Assembly: GCA_003223935.1 (NCBI GenBank)
Contig: QHXQ01000046.1
Coordinates: forward strand, 1 to 50,719
Direction: 5' to 3'
Source of the DNA: Acidobacteriota bacterium
GTDB taxonomy: Bacteria > Acidobacteriota > Blastocatellia > Pyrinomonadales > Pyrinomonadaceae
Length of the DNA stretch: 50,719 nucleotides
The notes beneath the pieces were generated by a model. That model saw nothing but the letters and a program-made list of their open reading frames with translations. It ran no database searches and was not told the DNA's origin. The position numbers and the translations under genes are program-made. Positions 1 to 9,591 of this stretch are shown piece after piece. Positions within the stretch are counted from its first letter, which is position 1. The number at the start of each line of letters is the position of its first letter.

Positions 1-18
1 ACAAATGAGATCACAAAT

Positions 19-2126
19 GTTTCAATTCCATCTTGGTTCGATTAAGACCTGTCACAGAAGCTCTACCGCACGCTGCTGCGACGCTGTTTCAATTCCATCT
101 TGGTTCGATTAAGACCCCGAAGATGCGCCGTGGCTCACGCCAATCGAGCGGTTTCAATTCCATCTTGGTTCGATTAAGACGGACTGTCCCGGAAATTCTC
201 GTCTGCCCGCCGTAAGCTGTTTCAATTCCATCTTGGTTCGATTAAGACCGATTCGTAGCCAGCCGTTCCATCCAGTGACCAACTGGTTTCAATTCCATCT
301 TGGTTCGATTAAGACGACGAGACCGATCAGGTAGTTAGCAGGTTTGAGCGTGTTTCAATTCCATCTTGGTTCGATTAAGACTTGTTTGAGTTCAAGACTG
401 GTCAGACTGAGGCCAACTAGTTTCAATTCCATCTTGGTTCGATTAAGACGTCAAGGATAAGTTCAGCCTACACTTTGCGCCCGAGTTTCAATTCCATCTT
501 GGTTCGATTAAGACGAGCCTGTTAGTTTGGTAGTTGAAAGGAGATAAGCAGTTTCAATTCCATCTTGGTTCGATTAAGACTCAAGCTAAAACTATCGCCG
601 ATCAATATTGTGAGCAGTTTCAATTCCATCTTGGTTCGATTAAGACCCCCGGCGTTATGTCTCGTCCTTTCCGCCGCGAGACGCGTTTCAATTCCATCTT
701 GGTTCGATTAAGACAATGGCTAAGATTTACGCAACAACCCCAAAAGCTCGTTTCAATTCCATCTTGGTTCGATTAAGACGCTTGCGGTAGCTATGTTAAG
801 CTACCCACAGCCCTGGTTTCAATTCCATCTTGGTTCGATTAAGACCCAGAACTCTCCAGCCACGGCTGAGCAGATTGAGATGTTTCAATTCCATCTTGGT
901 TCGATTAAGACCTCGAATCTGACAAGGTAGCTGTGCCCCTTCGCCTTGTGTTTCAATTCCATCTTGGTTCGATTAAGACCGCCGGGCTTATTCGTGTTCG
1001 ACACTTGCACAGATGTTTCAATTCCATCTTGGTTCGATTAAGACGTGGCACAGTGCGCCGCAGTCCGTCAATCGCAATCCAGTGTTTCAATTCCATCTTG
1101 GTTCGATTAAGACTCACTCTTGCCGATGCTCCAGCCATACGCGGCTTTCATCTGTTTCAATTCCATCTTGGTTCGATTAAGACCGACGCGCCGCGCATTC
1201 GCGGCATCATTGACAACGAGTGTTTCAATTCCATCTTGGTTCGATTAAGACACTAATTGGGGTCGCTATAAGCTATGAAGGTGTTGACGTTTCAATTCCA
1301 TCTTGGTTCGATTAAGACGCATGGCTGCCCGAAATGTGAGTATCAGATTCAGCGTAGTTTCAATTCCATCTTGGTTCGATTAAGACGAGCGCACGGTCGA
1401 GCGCTACATCAAACGCTTTAACGGTTTCAATTCCATCTTGGTTCGATTAAGACGGCGTGCCTCCGCCAAAGAATCGCTTTCGCTGGTGTAGTTTCAATTC
1501 CATCTTGGTTCGATTAAGACTACTCTCTTGGGGCGCATGCTGATGTGAACGTGATTAGTTTCAATTCCATCTTGGTTCGATTAAGACGCAGAACAAGAAA
1601 GGATGAACAAACAAAGATGAGAGTTTCAATTCCATCTTGGTTCGATTAAGACGTAACATGAGCGCGGCTGAGGTCACGATCCTTTTTCGTTTCAATTCCA
1701 TCTTGGTTCGATTAAGACTGTCCGCCCATCTTATCCACCAGCACGACGATGAACGTTTCAATTCCATCTTGGTTCGATTAAGACCCCCTGATGCTCCGCG
1801 AAGCCGATCTCGGAGTGTTCGCCCTTGGTTTCAATTCCATCTTGGTTCGATTAAGACGAAGAGTGCGGCCCCTTTGAGAGCGCGCCGCCGCTACGTTTCA
1901 ATTCCATCTTGGTTCGATTAAGACTGGTTCTGGTTCTGTGTGTGTGGTTCTACTTCAAATAAGTTTCAATTCCATCTTGGTTCGATTAAGACTATTGATC
2001 TCGAACCGCTCAAGCGCGGCGTTCAAATTGTTTCAATTCCATCTTGGTTCGATTAAGACCGTAACGCACAACCCGAAGCTCAGCCGGCAATGTCGCGTTT
2101 CAATTCCATCTTGGTTCGATTAAGAC
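19..2126 (-). CRISPR. CRISPR array, 32 identical 30-bp repeats
   Basis: Thirty-two identical copies of a 30-bp repeat (plus strand begins GTTTCAATTC and ends CGATTAAGAC) start at 19, 86, 151, 219 and so on to 2097. The 31 complete spacers are 35-40 nt except one of 43 nt (1785-1827). Read on the minus strand the repeat ends in ATTGAAAC, the usual 8-nt crRNA 5' handle of type I/III systems, so the array is transcribed leftward, in the same direction as the cas genes. The leader-proximal end should be at 2126. No degenerate terminal repeat is seen, and the 18 nt left of the first repeat suggest the array continues beyond the window. I saw no duplicated spacers by eye, and spacer targets were not searched. 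Confidence 0.98.
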
Positions 2127-2381
2127 CCGCCTTATTTTGGCCGGCCGGCACATATTTTTCAAGCAATTATCGCATGGGTAGAGGATGTTTTGTTGGCTGG
2201 CTATCGTCGGGTGGCAATAGTGCGCAAAATGGGCGACGGCGACGACGGCTGTTATGTGCCTTGTTTATTGGGCTTACATGACTGCGATCTCGACTTGAGT
2301 TGGCTCGGAGCTAAGTCTTAGAGCCGTTTATCCGCAGCCTGACGACGGATGGTAATTCCCTTTCCGCCGTAATCCATCAGC
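2127..2381 (-). promoter_or_regulatory. Probable CRISPR leader between cas2 and the array
   Basis: This gene-free stretch of 255 bp lies between the cas2 stop codon and the first repeat in the inferred direction of transcription, where a leader is expected. The part next to the array is AT-rich apart from a GGCCGGCC palindrome about 13 bp from the first repeat. I found no convincing promoter. The assignment rests on position and repeat orientation. Confidence 0.6.
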
Positions 2382-2645
2382 TTATAGCAAGTTACTGGTT
2401 TCGCCGCGCTCACGGCCGAGCGTCTCGCGCGTGAGCCAGCGTTGCTCGCGCGCGCTGTAGATAAGCACGGAGTCCGTCTCATCATTGAGCAGCCGATGCA
2501 AGCCGGCCTTAACTGTCTCTATCTGCGCTTCGGTCAGTTCGCCTTCAAACACGGAGTTCTGCACCCAGTGCAGGTGCCGCTTGAGAAACTTGTGCACCTT
2601 CGTGACCCGCTTCACTTCCACATCATAGACCAATAGGACGTACAT
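2382..2645 (-). CDS. cas2: CRISPR adaptation protein Cas2
   Basis: An 87-residue protein beginning MYVLLVYDVEVKR, the ferredoxin-fold first strand with the conserved Asp typical of Cas2. The middle carries HWVQNSVFEGEL, matching the family's usual second-strand region. Cas2 dimers bridge two Cas1 dimers to form the spacer integrase. It is the last cas gene before the array and starts 33 nt after cas1. Length and placement are normal for the family. Confidence 0.96.
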   Translation of the reverse strand: MYVLLVYDVEVKRVTKVHKFLKRHLHWVQNSVFEGELTEAQIETVKAGLHRLLNDETDSVLIYSAREQRWLTRETLGRERGETSNLL

Positions 2646-2678
2646 GACGACTCTCTTCGTGTGTGCCGCCGTTCTGTT

Positions 2679-3875
2679 TTACCACCATGCGCGAAAGCCG
2701 ATGTATGGCTCGACGTTCGTCAGATGCTTGATCAGTTTGTAGCACTCCAATCTGATCAGCCGCTCGTAGCTCACCTTGCGGCGCAGCCGCCTGTGTTCGA
2801 TGGTCGTCTCCAAGCGCGCATTCCACTCCTTCAGTACAACCTTGCGCCCGGACTCTTTCAGGTAACAGCAGTTCAAGTCTTGCGCGAAATCGCGTTCGTT
2901 CAGTTGCCGGTTGTTGAGCAGCTTGAAGAGCAGACGGTCGGCCAAGATCGGCTTGAAGACTTCGGCCAGATCGAGCGCGAGCGAAAACCGACGCGCGCCC
3001 GGCTCGTGCAGGAAACTGATCGTCGGGTCGAGTTGCGTGCGATAGATTTGCGTGAGCGCCGCCGAATAGACGAGACCATTGGTGAACGAGATGAGCGCGT
3101 TCACCATGTTGTCCGGCGGGCGGCGGACGCGCTTCGTAAAATCCACTTCATTGCGCAGGATACCTGCGAACGCTTGATAGTAAGCGGCGCGCGCACGCCC
3201 TTCACACGCCATCAACTCATCCACACTGTTCACAGTTGCTAAGCGCAACGTTTCCGTCTGCACGCTCTCGGTCTGCGCCTGCACGGCGATGCCGCGTGTG
3301 CCGTAGTAGCGCAGGTTGCGCATGATATTATGGAGCGCCGCGCCGATGAACTCGCGGGCAATAGCGAGGCGCAGCCGCCGGTTCGCGTAGTGGCGCACTT
3401 GGCGCACGACCAAGTAACCGGCGTGCAGATACTCGCGCGGATAGAAAGAGCCAGCGTAGAAACCGTAGTAGTTGAAGAAATGCACCGGCACTTTATGCTG
3501 CGCGAGGAAGACAAGCACGCGCGCATTCAAGTCCAACTCGCCGAAGACCCACAGCGCGTCCACGTCTTCGACCGGAATGACGCGCCGCTCACCGACCACC
3601 ACCGGCTTCTGTTGTTCACTCTCAAGCGCCGCCTGTTCCTGCGCCGTCACATCTTCTATCGGCTCAGGTTCGAGCAACAGGTCGCCCATGCCGTCCGCGC
3701 CCACTGCGCCGAGCGTGTCTGCGCCCGCCAACTCCGCCGTCGCTTGCGCTTGCGCCATAGCACCGGACAACTCAGGCTCTGCGGCAGGCGCGTCCGCCGC
3801 CGTAGGCTCGAATGAGAGCGTGTTATCTTTGCGCCGCAGCCGCCCCGCGCGCGTCAAGTAATAGTGGCGTGCCAT
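2679..3875 (-). CDS. cas1: CRISPR integrase Cas1 with N-terminal insert
   Basis: A 398-residue Cas1, longer than the usual 320-340 residues. It opens with YYLTRAGRLRRKDNTLSF, typical of type I-B Cas1. Residues 25-89 are then an Ala- and acid-rich low-complexity insert before the family sequence resumes (RRVIPVEDVDALWVFGEL). The catalytic elements are present: CEGRARAAYY supplies the metal-binding Glu, and LHEPGARRFSLALDLAEVF supplies the His and the C-terminal acidic residue. Cas1 carries out spacer integration with Cas2, and the neighbouring cas4 probably helps select and trim prespacers. The start codon follows an intergenic hairpin and has only a weak ribosome site. Confidence 0.96.
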   Translation of the reverse strand: MARHYYLTRAGRLRRKDNTLSFEPTAADAPAAEPELSGAMAQAQATAELAGADTLGAVGADGMGDLLLEPEPIEDVTAQEQAALESEQQKPVVVGERRVIPVEDVDALWVFGELDLNARVLVFLAQHKVPVHFFNYYGFYAGSFYPREYLHAGYLVVRQVRHYANRRLRLAIAREFIGAALHNIMRNLRYYGTRGIAVQAQTESVQTETLRLATVNSVDELMACEGRARAAYYQAFAGILRNEVDFTKRVRRPPDNMVNALISFTNGLVYSAALTQIYRTQLDPTISFLHEPGARRFSLALDLAEVFKPILADRLLFKLLNNRQLNERDFAQDLNCCYLKESGRKVVLKEWNARLETTIEHRRLRRKVSYERLIRLECYKLIKHLTNVEPYIGFRAWW

Positions 3876-3891
3876 AATTTAATGCGAGTTC

Positions 3892-3964
3892 CGAGTTTCG
3901 GGTTTCGAGTTCCGGGTTCAAATAGGCCCAAGCATTTAACCCGGAACTCGAAACCCGAAACTCG
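3892..3964. repeat. Perfect 27-bp inverted repeat between cas4 and cas1
   Basis: The arms at 3892-3918 and 3938-3964 are perfectly complementary over 27 bp, with a 19-nt loop. Each arm is itself built from short repeats of the GAGTTTCGGG type. It fills the roughly 100-bp gap between cas4 and cas1, the only sizeable gap within the cas3-to-cas2 part of the operon. No run of T follows on the minus strand, so it is not a classical terminator. It could be an interspersed palindromic element or an RNA processing or attenuation hairpin. Confidence 0.9.
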
Positions 3965-3973
3965 AAACCTCCC

Positions 3974-4510
3974 TCACCCCCAACACAACTCCGCGTAGCT
4001 GCACGAGCGACAAATCTTCATCCACTCAACTTCTGGCGCTTTCGCCGCGCTGACGATCCTTCTCATCTCCACGAGCGCAAGCTCAATCACTTGCTCCTTC
4101 TCCGGCGTCAACTCCACCAGCTTCGTCTCGCGCAACTTCGGATAATCAATCTGCCCGCGCAGGCCCTCGACGCCCTTCTGCTTCAGGTAGTAGAGGTAAT
4201 AGAGCAGTTGCATCTCGTGCGCCGTCTCCATCGAGTCGGTCAACTTCACCTCATGGATGATGCCATCCTCGCGCCAGTCCAACACGATCCGGTCGTCTAT
4301 GTTCAACTCCTTGCGCCGCCGCGCATAACTCTCCTCATGCACCACCCGCCCCAGCCGCACCCTATCGCTCTCCTGCTCCATCGTCACCCCGTGCGAGAAC
4401 CACCACAGCTTCTTCGGGCAGATGAAGTAGTAGCCGACCTCCGTGCCGGTGAAGGTTGGAAGCGTCATAATTCTTGTTTGACCCGACAATTGATGCTTTT
4501 CGTCAGTCAT
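3974..4510 (-). CDS. cas4: CRISPR exonuclease Cas4 (RecB-like)
   Basis: About 178 residues. The start MTDEKHQL is chosen because its ATG overlaps the cas3 stop in ATGACTGA, a usual translational-coupling arrangement; a second Met (MTLPTFTG) is possible. The N-terminal CPKKLWWF Cys and the C-terminal CRSCSYAELCWG cluster are the four-cysteine pattern that binds an iron-sulfur cluster. LDWREDG followed by EVKLTDS is the RecB nuclease D...ExK core, and QLLYYLYYLK is the helical motif after it. Cas4 trims prespacers and defines the PAM end for Cas1-Cas2. Confidence 0.95.
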   Translation of the reverse strand: MTDEKHQLSGQTRIMTLPTFTGTEVGYYFICPKKLWWFSHGVTMEQESDRVRLGRVVHEESYARRRKELNIDDRIVLDWREDGIIHEVKLTDSMETAHEMQLLYYLYYLKQKGVEGLRGQIDYPKLRETKLVELTPEKEQVIELALVEMRRIVSAAKAPEVEWMKICRSCSYAELCWG

Positions 4511-6932
4511 CAAAGTCCTCGGACTCATCGTTTGTGAAGAGCAAGCCCGACTCTTCCGCGTAGTACTTTTCAGGCACAAGATAAACAGTTTCGGGATCGC
4601 GTTCTCGTATCTCTATAGTTTTTTTTACGAGCAAATCATTTTTGACCGCATACGCGAATTCATAAGCATGACACTTGACGCCGTGCCGCAATTCAAAGCG
4701 GCGACGACCGCGATATGTGGTCGGCAACTCATCAACTTCGTCAAAGTCAAAACCGCTCGTGCGAAAATTTGCATAAACGGTGTTCTGATAGGGTATGTCA
4801 CGGCTGCGCCAATCTTTGGTATGTTCGTCATCGTTCTCTGCCCGGACTTCCTCTTGCGGCAGGATGAGCCAATTAAGAATCGCGCATTTCCGCAAAGCTT
4901 CTCTATTATCGAAAACATGAGAAGCAAGCTTTTCCGGCACAGGATAAACCTCATTCGTTAAATCAACGAACCTCTTGGCTGAGTAATCGCCTTCAACGAT
5001 GAGTTCACGCGAACGCTTTAGTGCTTCGTTCATTTCCCAGCCTGTGCCATTGGTATAGTGACCGTAAGGCGCGGGACTCAATTCGAGTAAGCCAGTCTTT
5101 TTGTTGATGCGGTGCGGCTCGACGACAAATAGCTCGCCTTTACTTTTCGTGCCATCAGTGTGTTCAAAGCGCGCGAGCCGCCCAGTACGTTGCGCTAGAC
5201 GATCAACCGGGCAGAGTTCGCTGATCATCAAGTTCGCGCTGATGTTGACGCTGATTTCTCCGATCTGAGTCAGGATCGCGACGCCGCGCGCCTCACCATT
5301 TTTCCAAGCCTCGCGTCCGAGCAAGCGCAGCAGTTTCACTTCTTTGTTAACCTTATGCGGTTCGGTGAAGCGGCTGTGGTAAAGCACTATTTCATCACGT
5401 TCAATCGCCACGTCATCTTCTTTGATCTGCTTTATGAACCAGTGATAAAGTTCCTGTGCGCGCCGCACGGTGTTGATGTAGATGATCGTCGGTTCGCCAT
5501 TGAGCGCACGCCGCAGGAGTCTGCTAAAGTCTTCGGGCTGGAGAACGAGACGACTAAAGCGTGTGAGCGTCAGGCGCGTATCCTCATAATTTGCTTTGTC
5601 TTCGTGAATCTTCGCAGCTTTCAGGCCAGACTCGGCATAAACTTCGAGAGCCGATTCCGGGACGGTCGCGCTCATCAACAACACGGGAACGTCAAGCGCG
5701 CGCAACGCTCGCAATAGCATCACGATATTCTGTTGCGTAAAATCGTCGTAAAAGTCCGCCTCGTCAATAACAAGACACGAATGCGCGAGATTGAAGAAGA
5801 TCGCGTGATGATCTTCGCGCGTACCTGTCAAAGCAATACAGAGATGATCTATCGTCGTGACAGTCACAGGCGTTTCAAGCTTGCGTGCTAGTTCCTGTTC
5901 TTTATCTATGAAGCGTTCGATCTCTCCTATTGTGAAGTCTCCATGAATGCACTCAAATAGCGGCGCATCTGCCCCAATCTCTTCGTGAGTTTGGCGTGGC
6001 GCGTATAAATCTTTTGTGCGTGTGTAGAGCGCGCTCGAATGATAGAGTCCGGTTGCGCTTAAGTTTTTTGCGGCGGTAATGGCTAAGGCGTTGGCAGTAA
6101 AGCGCGTCGGCATCGCAATCACGAGACGGTCGGCTCGTCCTTGCTCAACCTGATGCTGCGCCCATAATAGAGCCGCATCGGTTTTGCCGGCCCCGGTCGG
6201 CGCGCGCAGGACAGCGAACGGTTCATCCCAAAACTTCCGCACATCCTTTTGCACTCCTCTATATGAAGGATTCCCCGCCGCGTCCTTGTGTGGAAACTCG
6301 TATCTGAAGGTTTCGAGCGGCGGCAAGATTTCGCCCTCCTCTGCCGCGCTCACACGCCGGTCGGCAAGTTGCAACAAGGCGCGCACTCCGGCGAACTTGT
6401 AACGCTCATTGATTGCGCGCTCGAAGTCAGTCTTGACGCCAATACGGAATTGACTTGCTGCGCGTAGGAACTCGCTCCAGAAAACCTCAAACGTTGGTTC
6501 ATCTTTGTCTATCCAACGCTTTTGGTGGCGGTGGCTTAGTTTACTGTGATGCGCCGCCACTGCTGCACGCACCATGAGCGGTAGGTCACGGTTCGCCTCC
6601 CGCATGAACTTGAGCGAAGCGAGTTCGTGCCGGAATCCGGCCCGCCTAATGCGGCTGCCGCAATCTTTATTTGTTCTAACGCTTTCGCGGTAATCTTCCT
6701 GACAAGGCTTCTGCCATCTCACATGACGCTTTCCTTGATCGTGCCAGAGCGCGCTTTGGTCTAACAGCGCGGCTAAATCCTCGCCCGTTCGTTGCTGGTA
6801 CTTCTGGCAGACGAACGGGCGCGCGGATGCGACACGCGCCGCCTCGTTGCGGACGCGCCGTGTGTGCGCGGCGAGTGTGATCCCGCGCCGCGAAGGTTTA
6901 GCCAAGACTGGCAACGGCTCAGGTAAGCTCAC
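4503..6932 (-). CDS. cas3: CRISPR helicase-nuclease Cas3
   Basis: An 809-residue fused HD nuclease and SF2 helicase. In the HD part, H23, WHDQGK (H64-D65), RHELAS and VAAHHSK supply metal ligands. The helicase part has a Walker A motif APTGAGKT (about 244-251), DEAD (390-393), LLMSATVP, and motif VI QRTGRLARF. It degrades target DNA after Cascade binding. The start overlaps the cas7 stop in ATGA and the end overlaps the cas4 start. No truncation or lost catalytic residue was noticed. Confidence 0.96.
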   Translation of the reverse strand: MSLPEPLPVLAKPSRRGITLAAHTRRVRNEAARVASARPFVCQKYQQRTGEDLAALLDQSALWHDQGKRHVRWQKPCQEDYRESVRTNKDCGSRIRRAGFRHELASLKFMREANRDLPLMVRAAVAAHHSKLSHRHQKRWIDKDEPTFEVFWSEFLRAASQFRIGVKTDFERAINERYKFAGVRALLQLADRRVSAAEEGEILPPLETFRYEFPHKDAAGNPSYRGVQKDVRKFWDEPFAVLRAPTGAGKTDAALLWAQHQVEQGRADRLVIAMPTRFTANALAITAAKNLSATGLYHSSALYTRTKDLYAPRQTHEEIGADAPLFECIHGDFTIGEIERFIDKEQELARKLETPVTVTTIDHLCIALTGTREDHHAIFFNLAHSCLVIDEADFYDDFTQQNIVMLLRALRALDVPVLLMSATVPESALEVYAESGLKAAKIHEDKANYEDTRLTLTRFSRLVLQPEDFSRLLRRALNGEPTIIYINTVRRAQELYHWFIKQIKEDDVAIERDEIVLYHSRFTEPHKVNKEVKLLRLLGREAWKNGEARGVAILTQIGEISVNISANLMISELCPVDRLAQRTGRLARFEHTDGTKSKGELFVVEPHRINKKTGLLELSPAPYGHYTNGTGWEMNEALKRSRELIVEGDYSAKRFVDLTNEVYPVPEKLASHVFDNREALRKCAILNWLILPQEEVRAENDDEHTKDWRSRDIPYQNTVYANFRTSGFDFDEVDELPTTYRGRRRFELRHGVKCHAYEFAYAVKNDLLVKKTIEIRERDPETVYLVPEKYYAEESGLLFTNDESEDFDD

Positions 6933-7891
6933 CGTTCATTCTCGAATTGCTCACTCGTGATCGTGGCAGCGCCGCCTGTCGGATCGAAAAGCGTGTTGTC
7001 ATCGAAAAACTTGTACGCCGCTTCATAGGCGTCCATGACGCTTATAGCTTCGCCGGAAGTGTCATCGCCCAGAAAATACTTTGCGCCGCGCTTGTCGAGT
7101 TCTTTTAGAATGTTTGCTTGCTCCGTCTCTCCCGCGCGGAAGTAGCGGGACGCCTTGCGGCTCAACTTCGTGTCGAACACAATCAAGACTTTCTGCGGTT
7201 CACCGCTCACGGCATTGCGTGCTTGGTTGGCGTAGTCGGTAAGAGAATTCGTCGCTTCAAGCGCGAGGCGGATGCGGCGGCGGCGTTCCGGTTCGTCAAC
7301 GTGCTTGACGTACTCGGTATCAAGGTGCATTTCGTCTTCGTATTTGAAACGCTTGCGAATGCTGACCGCGCCGACATCAATGAAGAAGTTCATCAGCATC
7401 AAGTCTTCTTGGCTGTATTCGCGCGTGGCTAATGCTTGATCGCGAGTGTCTTTGTTTTCGTTGACTTTAAGCCGAATCAAAAGATCACGTCCGACCTCAC
7501 TCGTCGCCTTAGCTTCGTCGCCGTTCACATTTGCACGCAGTTCGTTGTAAGCGACAGCGGGCGTGGCGGACAGGGGCGCGGTTCTCCGCCCTGAATAGTG
7601 TTCTTTCTTCGTTTGCAGAAAACCGCCCAGATCAGCGCGCAAATCCTTTTCAATTATGGTTGTGACACCATCACCGTTTGAAACATACGTCCCGTTGCGC
7701 TTGCTTTCCTCGAAATTCAAACGTTCCATCGCGCTGAAGAGCGCGTGACGCTGCTTCTGACCGGAGATGTACACGCGCCCGTCGGGGCGCTGTTTGATAG
7801 AAGAAGCGTTTCCCAGAATCTTTTCGCCGCCGTTTGCGATGTGGTCACTCATCGGCGCGAGCATCGTAACAAGAATGCCTTTGATTTCCAT
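6929..7891 (-). CDS. cas7: Cascade backbone protein Cas7
   Basis: A 320-residue protein of the DevR/Cas7 group. It starts MEIKGILVTMLAPMSDHIANG, then VYISGQKQRHALFSAM, the usual Cas7 pattern of a first RRM strand and an ISGQ..R.A segment. The protein coats crRNA along the Cascade spine. A strong ribosome site (AGGAGG, 9 nt before ATG) follows a 68-nt gap after cas8. The stop overlaps cas3 by four bases. Subtype is uncertain; the I-B branch is favoured from the gene set. Confidence 0.92.
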   Translation of the reverse strand: MEIKGILVTMLAPMSDHIANGGEKILGNASSIKQRPDGRVYISGQKQRHALFSAMERLNFEESKRNGTYVSNGDGVTTIIEKDLRADLGGFLQTKKEHYSGRRTAPLSATPAVAYNELRANVNGDEAKATSEVGRDLLIRLKVNENKDTRDQALATREYSQEDLMLMNFFIDVGAVSIRKRFKYEDEMHLDTEYVKHVDEPERRRRIRLALEATNSLTDYANQARNAVSGEPQKVLIVFDTKLSRKASRYFRAGETEQANILKELDKRGAKYFLGDDTSGEAISVMDAYEAAYKFFDDNTLFDPTGGAATITSEQFENER

Positions 7892-7959
7892 GCTAGTAGC
7901 CTCCTATGCCGTTCCAAACTTTGCAGGTTTTGCATCTCAGCGGACGAATCTTAATCGCA

Positions 7960-9591
7960 CTAGCTCCCCGTCGCGTTGTAGTCGCCATCGCTGATTTGTG
8001 GCGCAACTTGTCCGTCCGTTTCGAGCTTGTCCGCTTTCTCTGAGCGCAGACGCAGGTATGCGACGAGTAAATGCAGCGCATCTTGCGGCTCGATTTCGCC
8101 GCTTGCGGTCGCGTCCATATATCTTGTTGCTTTCGCGGGCGCGTCTTGTTGTAGGAGTCTTCCGGCGCGCGTCGAGATACGATGCAACATATCCTGCGGT
8201 GTTTTCGCACTCATCGCCGCGCTTTCAAATTCAACAAGAATCTTTGCCTTCTCTTTCTGCACTTTCGCCTTGCGGTCGGGTGCGTCGGCTTTAATCTCAG
8301 AATCGGCGACGAAGTAAGCCGTGCGATTAAGCCACTGACCGAGTTCCCGCGCTGATTCAACAATGTCTTTGGGTATTTTGGTCGCTTGCATGAAATACAC
8401 CTCGAAGAGTGGTTTGAGCGCGGACGGATATTCTGCCCGCGTAGCGAGAAAATCACGGAAAGCCGCCTGCGTAAAAAGTTGCAGAAAGCGACTTGCCATA
8501 AGGTAGAACAGTTTGTAAGCAGGCGAGTCGAAACGCCTCCCACCTTCTATTTCGGAAAGAATCTGCGTGTCAAAGGTCAGCGCATCAATTATGCGCGATA
8601 GTTCACCCGCGCTCGCCAGCCCCACGATGTGGTGGGTAAATTGAGCTTGGCTAATGTCGTCATAGCTCACGATGTAGAGCGGCTTGCCAGAACGTCCTTC
8701 TGTTCCGGCGATAGAGGCTAGAACTCTCTCTGCCCAGCCTGTCTGTTTCGCTTCAACACCCCAACGCCCTATCGCTGCCAAAAGACCCGCAGCGCCGAAC
8801 GCCGCCTGACGCGGCGCAAACGGGTAATTGCCATTAAAGACACGCGGGCGTTTATATTCGGACTTAACTTTGGCTTCGCCCTCGTTTTCGCTTTTTTTCT
8901 TACGTTTGACAGTCTTTTTGTCCGCTTGGTCTGATGAAAGTTTCTTTAGTTTAGCCTCGTACAGATCGCCATCCATTTTCGACATCATCATGCTCTCAAA
9001 TAACTCGATGAAGTCGCGTAACTCATCTAAGGGCAGATCGGGAACGATAACTGTATTGCGCCCTTCAATCCACGCAGCAGGTTTGTTTGGTGTCAGAGTC
9101 GTAATCGCGGAGCAAGCTGCTTCGAGCAGACTTCCTTTCGGCGGCGACTGTGAGCTTTTGCCGTTATTTATCTTGGCGGTTGTCGGCGCAAACGAGCGGC
9201 TGAATACAAAATCAGATTGCAAGTCTTTCCCATCCCTCAGTCCTTCGATTATCGCGCTTGCGTTGTCATACGAACCTTTCGCATCGCCATCCGTCGTGAC
9301 TATGCTCGGCGCAAGATATTTGCCTTGCGCGGCGAGTCCCGCAGATTGAATGAGCTTTGCATCGCGCTGAAGCTCGACGAGCGGCACGTTCATAAAACGC
9401 AAACTATCTGATACTGCCGGATCGTCAGTTGTCATCAGGCGAAAATGATTCAATCCGGTTTCAATCGCCTGCGCTAATATTTCATGAATCTCCACGTCGC
9501 TTAATTCATCGGGCTGAATCTGCTTTTGAAGTAATGCCGTCGCCAGACCGTAGCGTGAATACGGATGCGCGAGATCAAACATGGAAGTCAT
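7960..9591 (-). CDS. cas8: Cascade large subunit, Cas8-like
   Basis: About 543 residues in the position of the large subunit, between cas5 and cas7. The start MTSMFDLAHPYSRYG is preferred because its ATG overlaps the cas5 stop (ATGA) with GGAGG just upstream. I recognise it mainly from context: size, position, and an N-terminal region similar in style to divergent Cas8 proteins. A charged Lys-rich linker lies near residues 235-255 (KKTVKRKKKSENEGE). The C-terminal helical part may act as a small-subunit domain, since no separate cas11 is seen. It would read the PAM and recruit Cas3. Confidence 0.8.
   Translation of the reverse strand: MTSMFDLAHPYSRYGLATALLQKQIQPDELSDVEIHEILAQAIETGLNHFRLMTTDDPAVSDSLRFMNVPLVELQRDAKLIQSAGLAAQGKYLAPSIVTTDGDAKGSYDNASAIIEGLRDGKDLQSDFVFSRSFAPTTAKINNGKSSQSPPKGSLLEAACSAITTLTPNKPAAWIEGRNTVIVPDLPLDELRDFIELFESMMMSKMDGDLYEAKLKKLSSDQADKKTVKRKKKSENEGEAKVKSEYKRPRVFNGNYPFAPRQAAFGAAGLLAAIGRWGVEAKQTGWAERVLASIAGTEGRSGKPLYIVSYDDISQAQFTHHIVGLASAGELSRIIDALTFDTQILSEIEGGRRFDSPAYKLFYLMASRFLQLFTQAAFRDFLATRAEYPSALKPLFEVYFMQATKIPKDIVESARELGQWLNRTAYFVADSEIKADAPDRKAKVQKEKAKILVEFESAAMSAKTPQDMLHRISTRAGRLLQQDAPAKATRYMDATASGEIEPQDALHLLVAYLRLRSEKADKLETDGQVAPQISDGDYNATGS

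Noticed and set aside
33..2123. Several ORFs inside the CRISPR array on both strands
   Set aside because: Their translations are just the repeat read over and over (FQFHLGSIKT, FNSILVRLR, NRTKMELK) joined by spacers.
2661..3242. ORFs on the plus strand opposite cas1 and cas4
   Set aside because: They overlap confidently identified cas genes and carry no domain signature.
3892..3964. Hairpin as a rho-independent terminator
   Set aside because: No T-run follows on either strand and cas1-cas2 would be cut off from the operon promoter.
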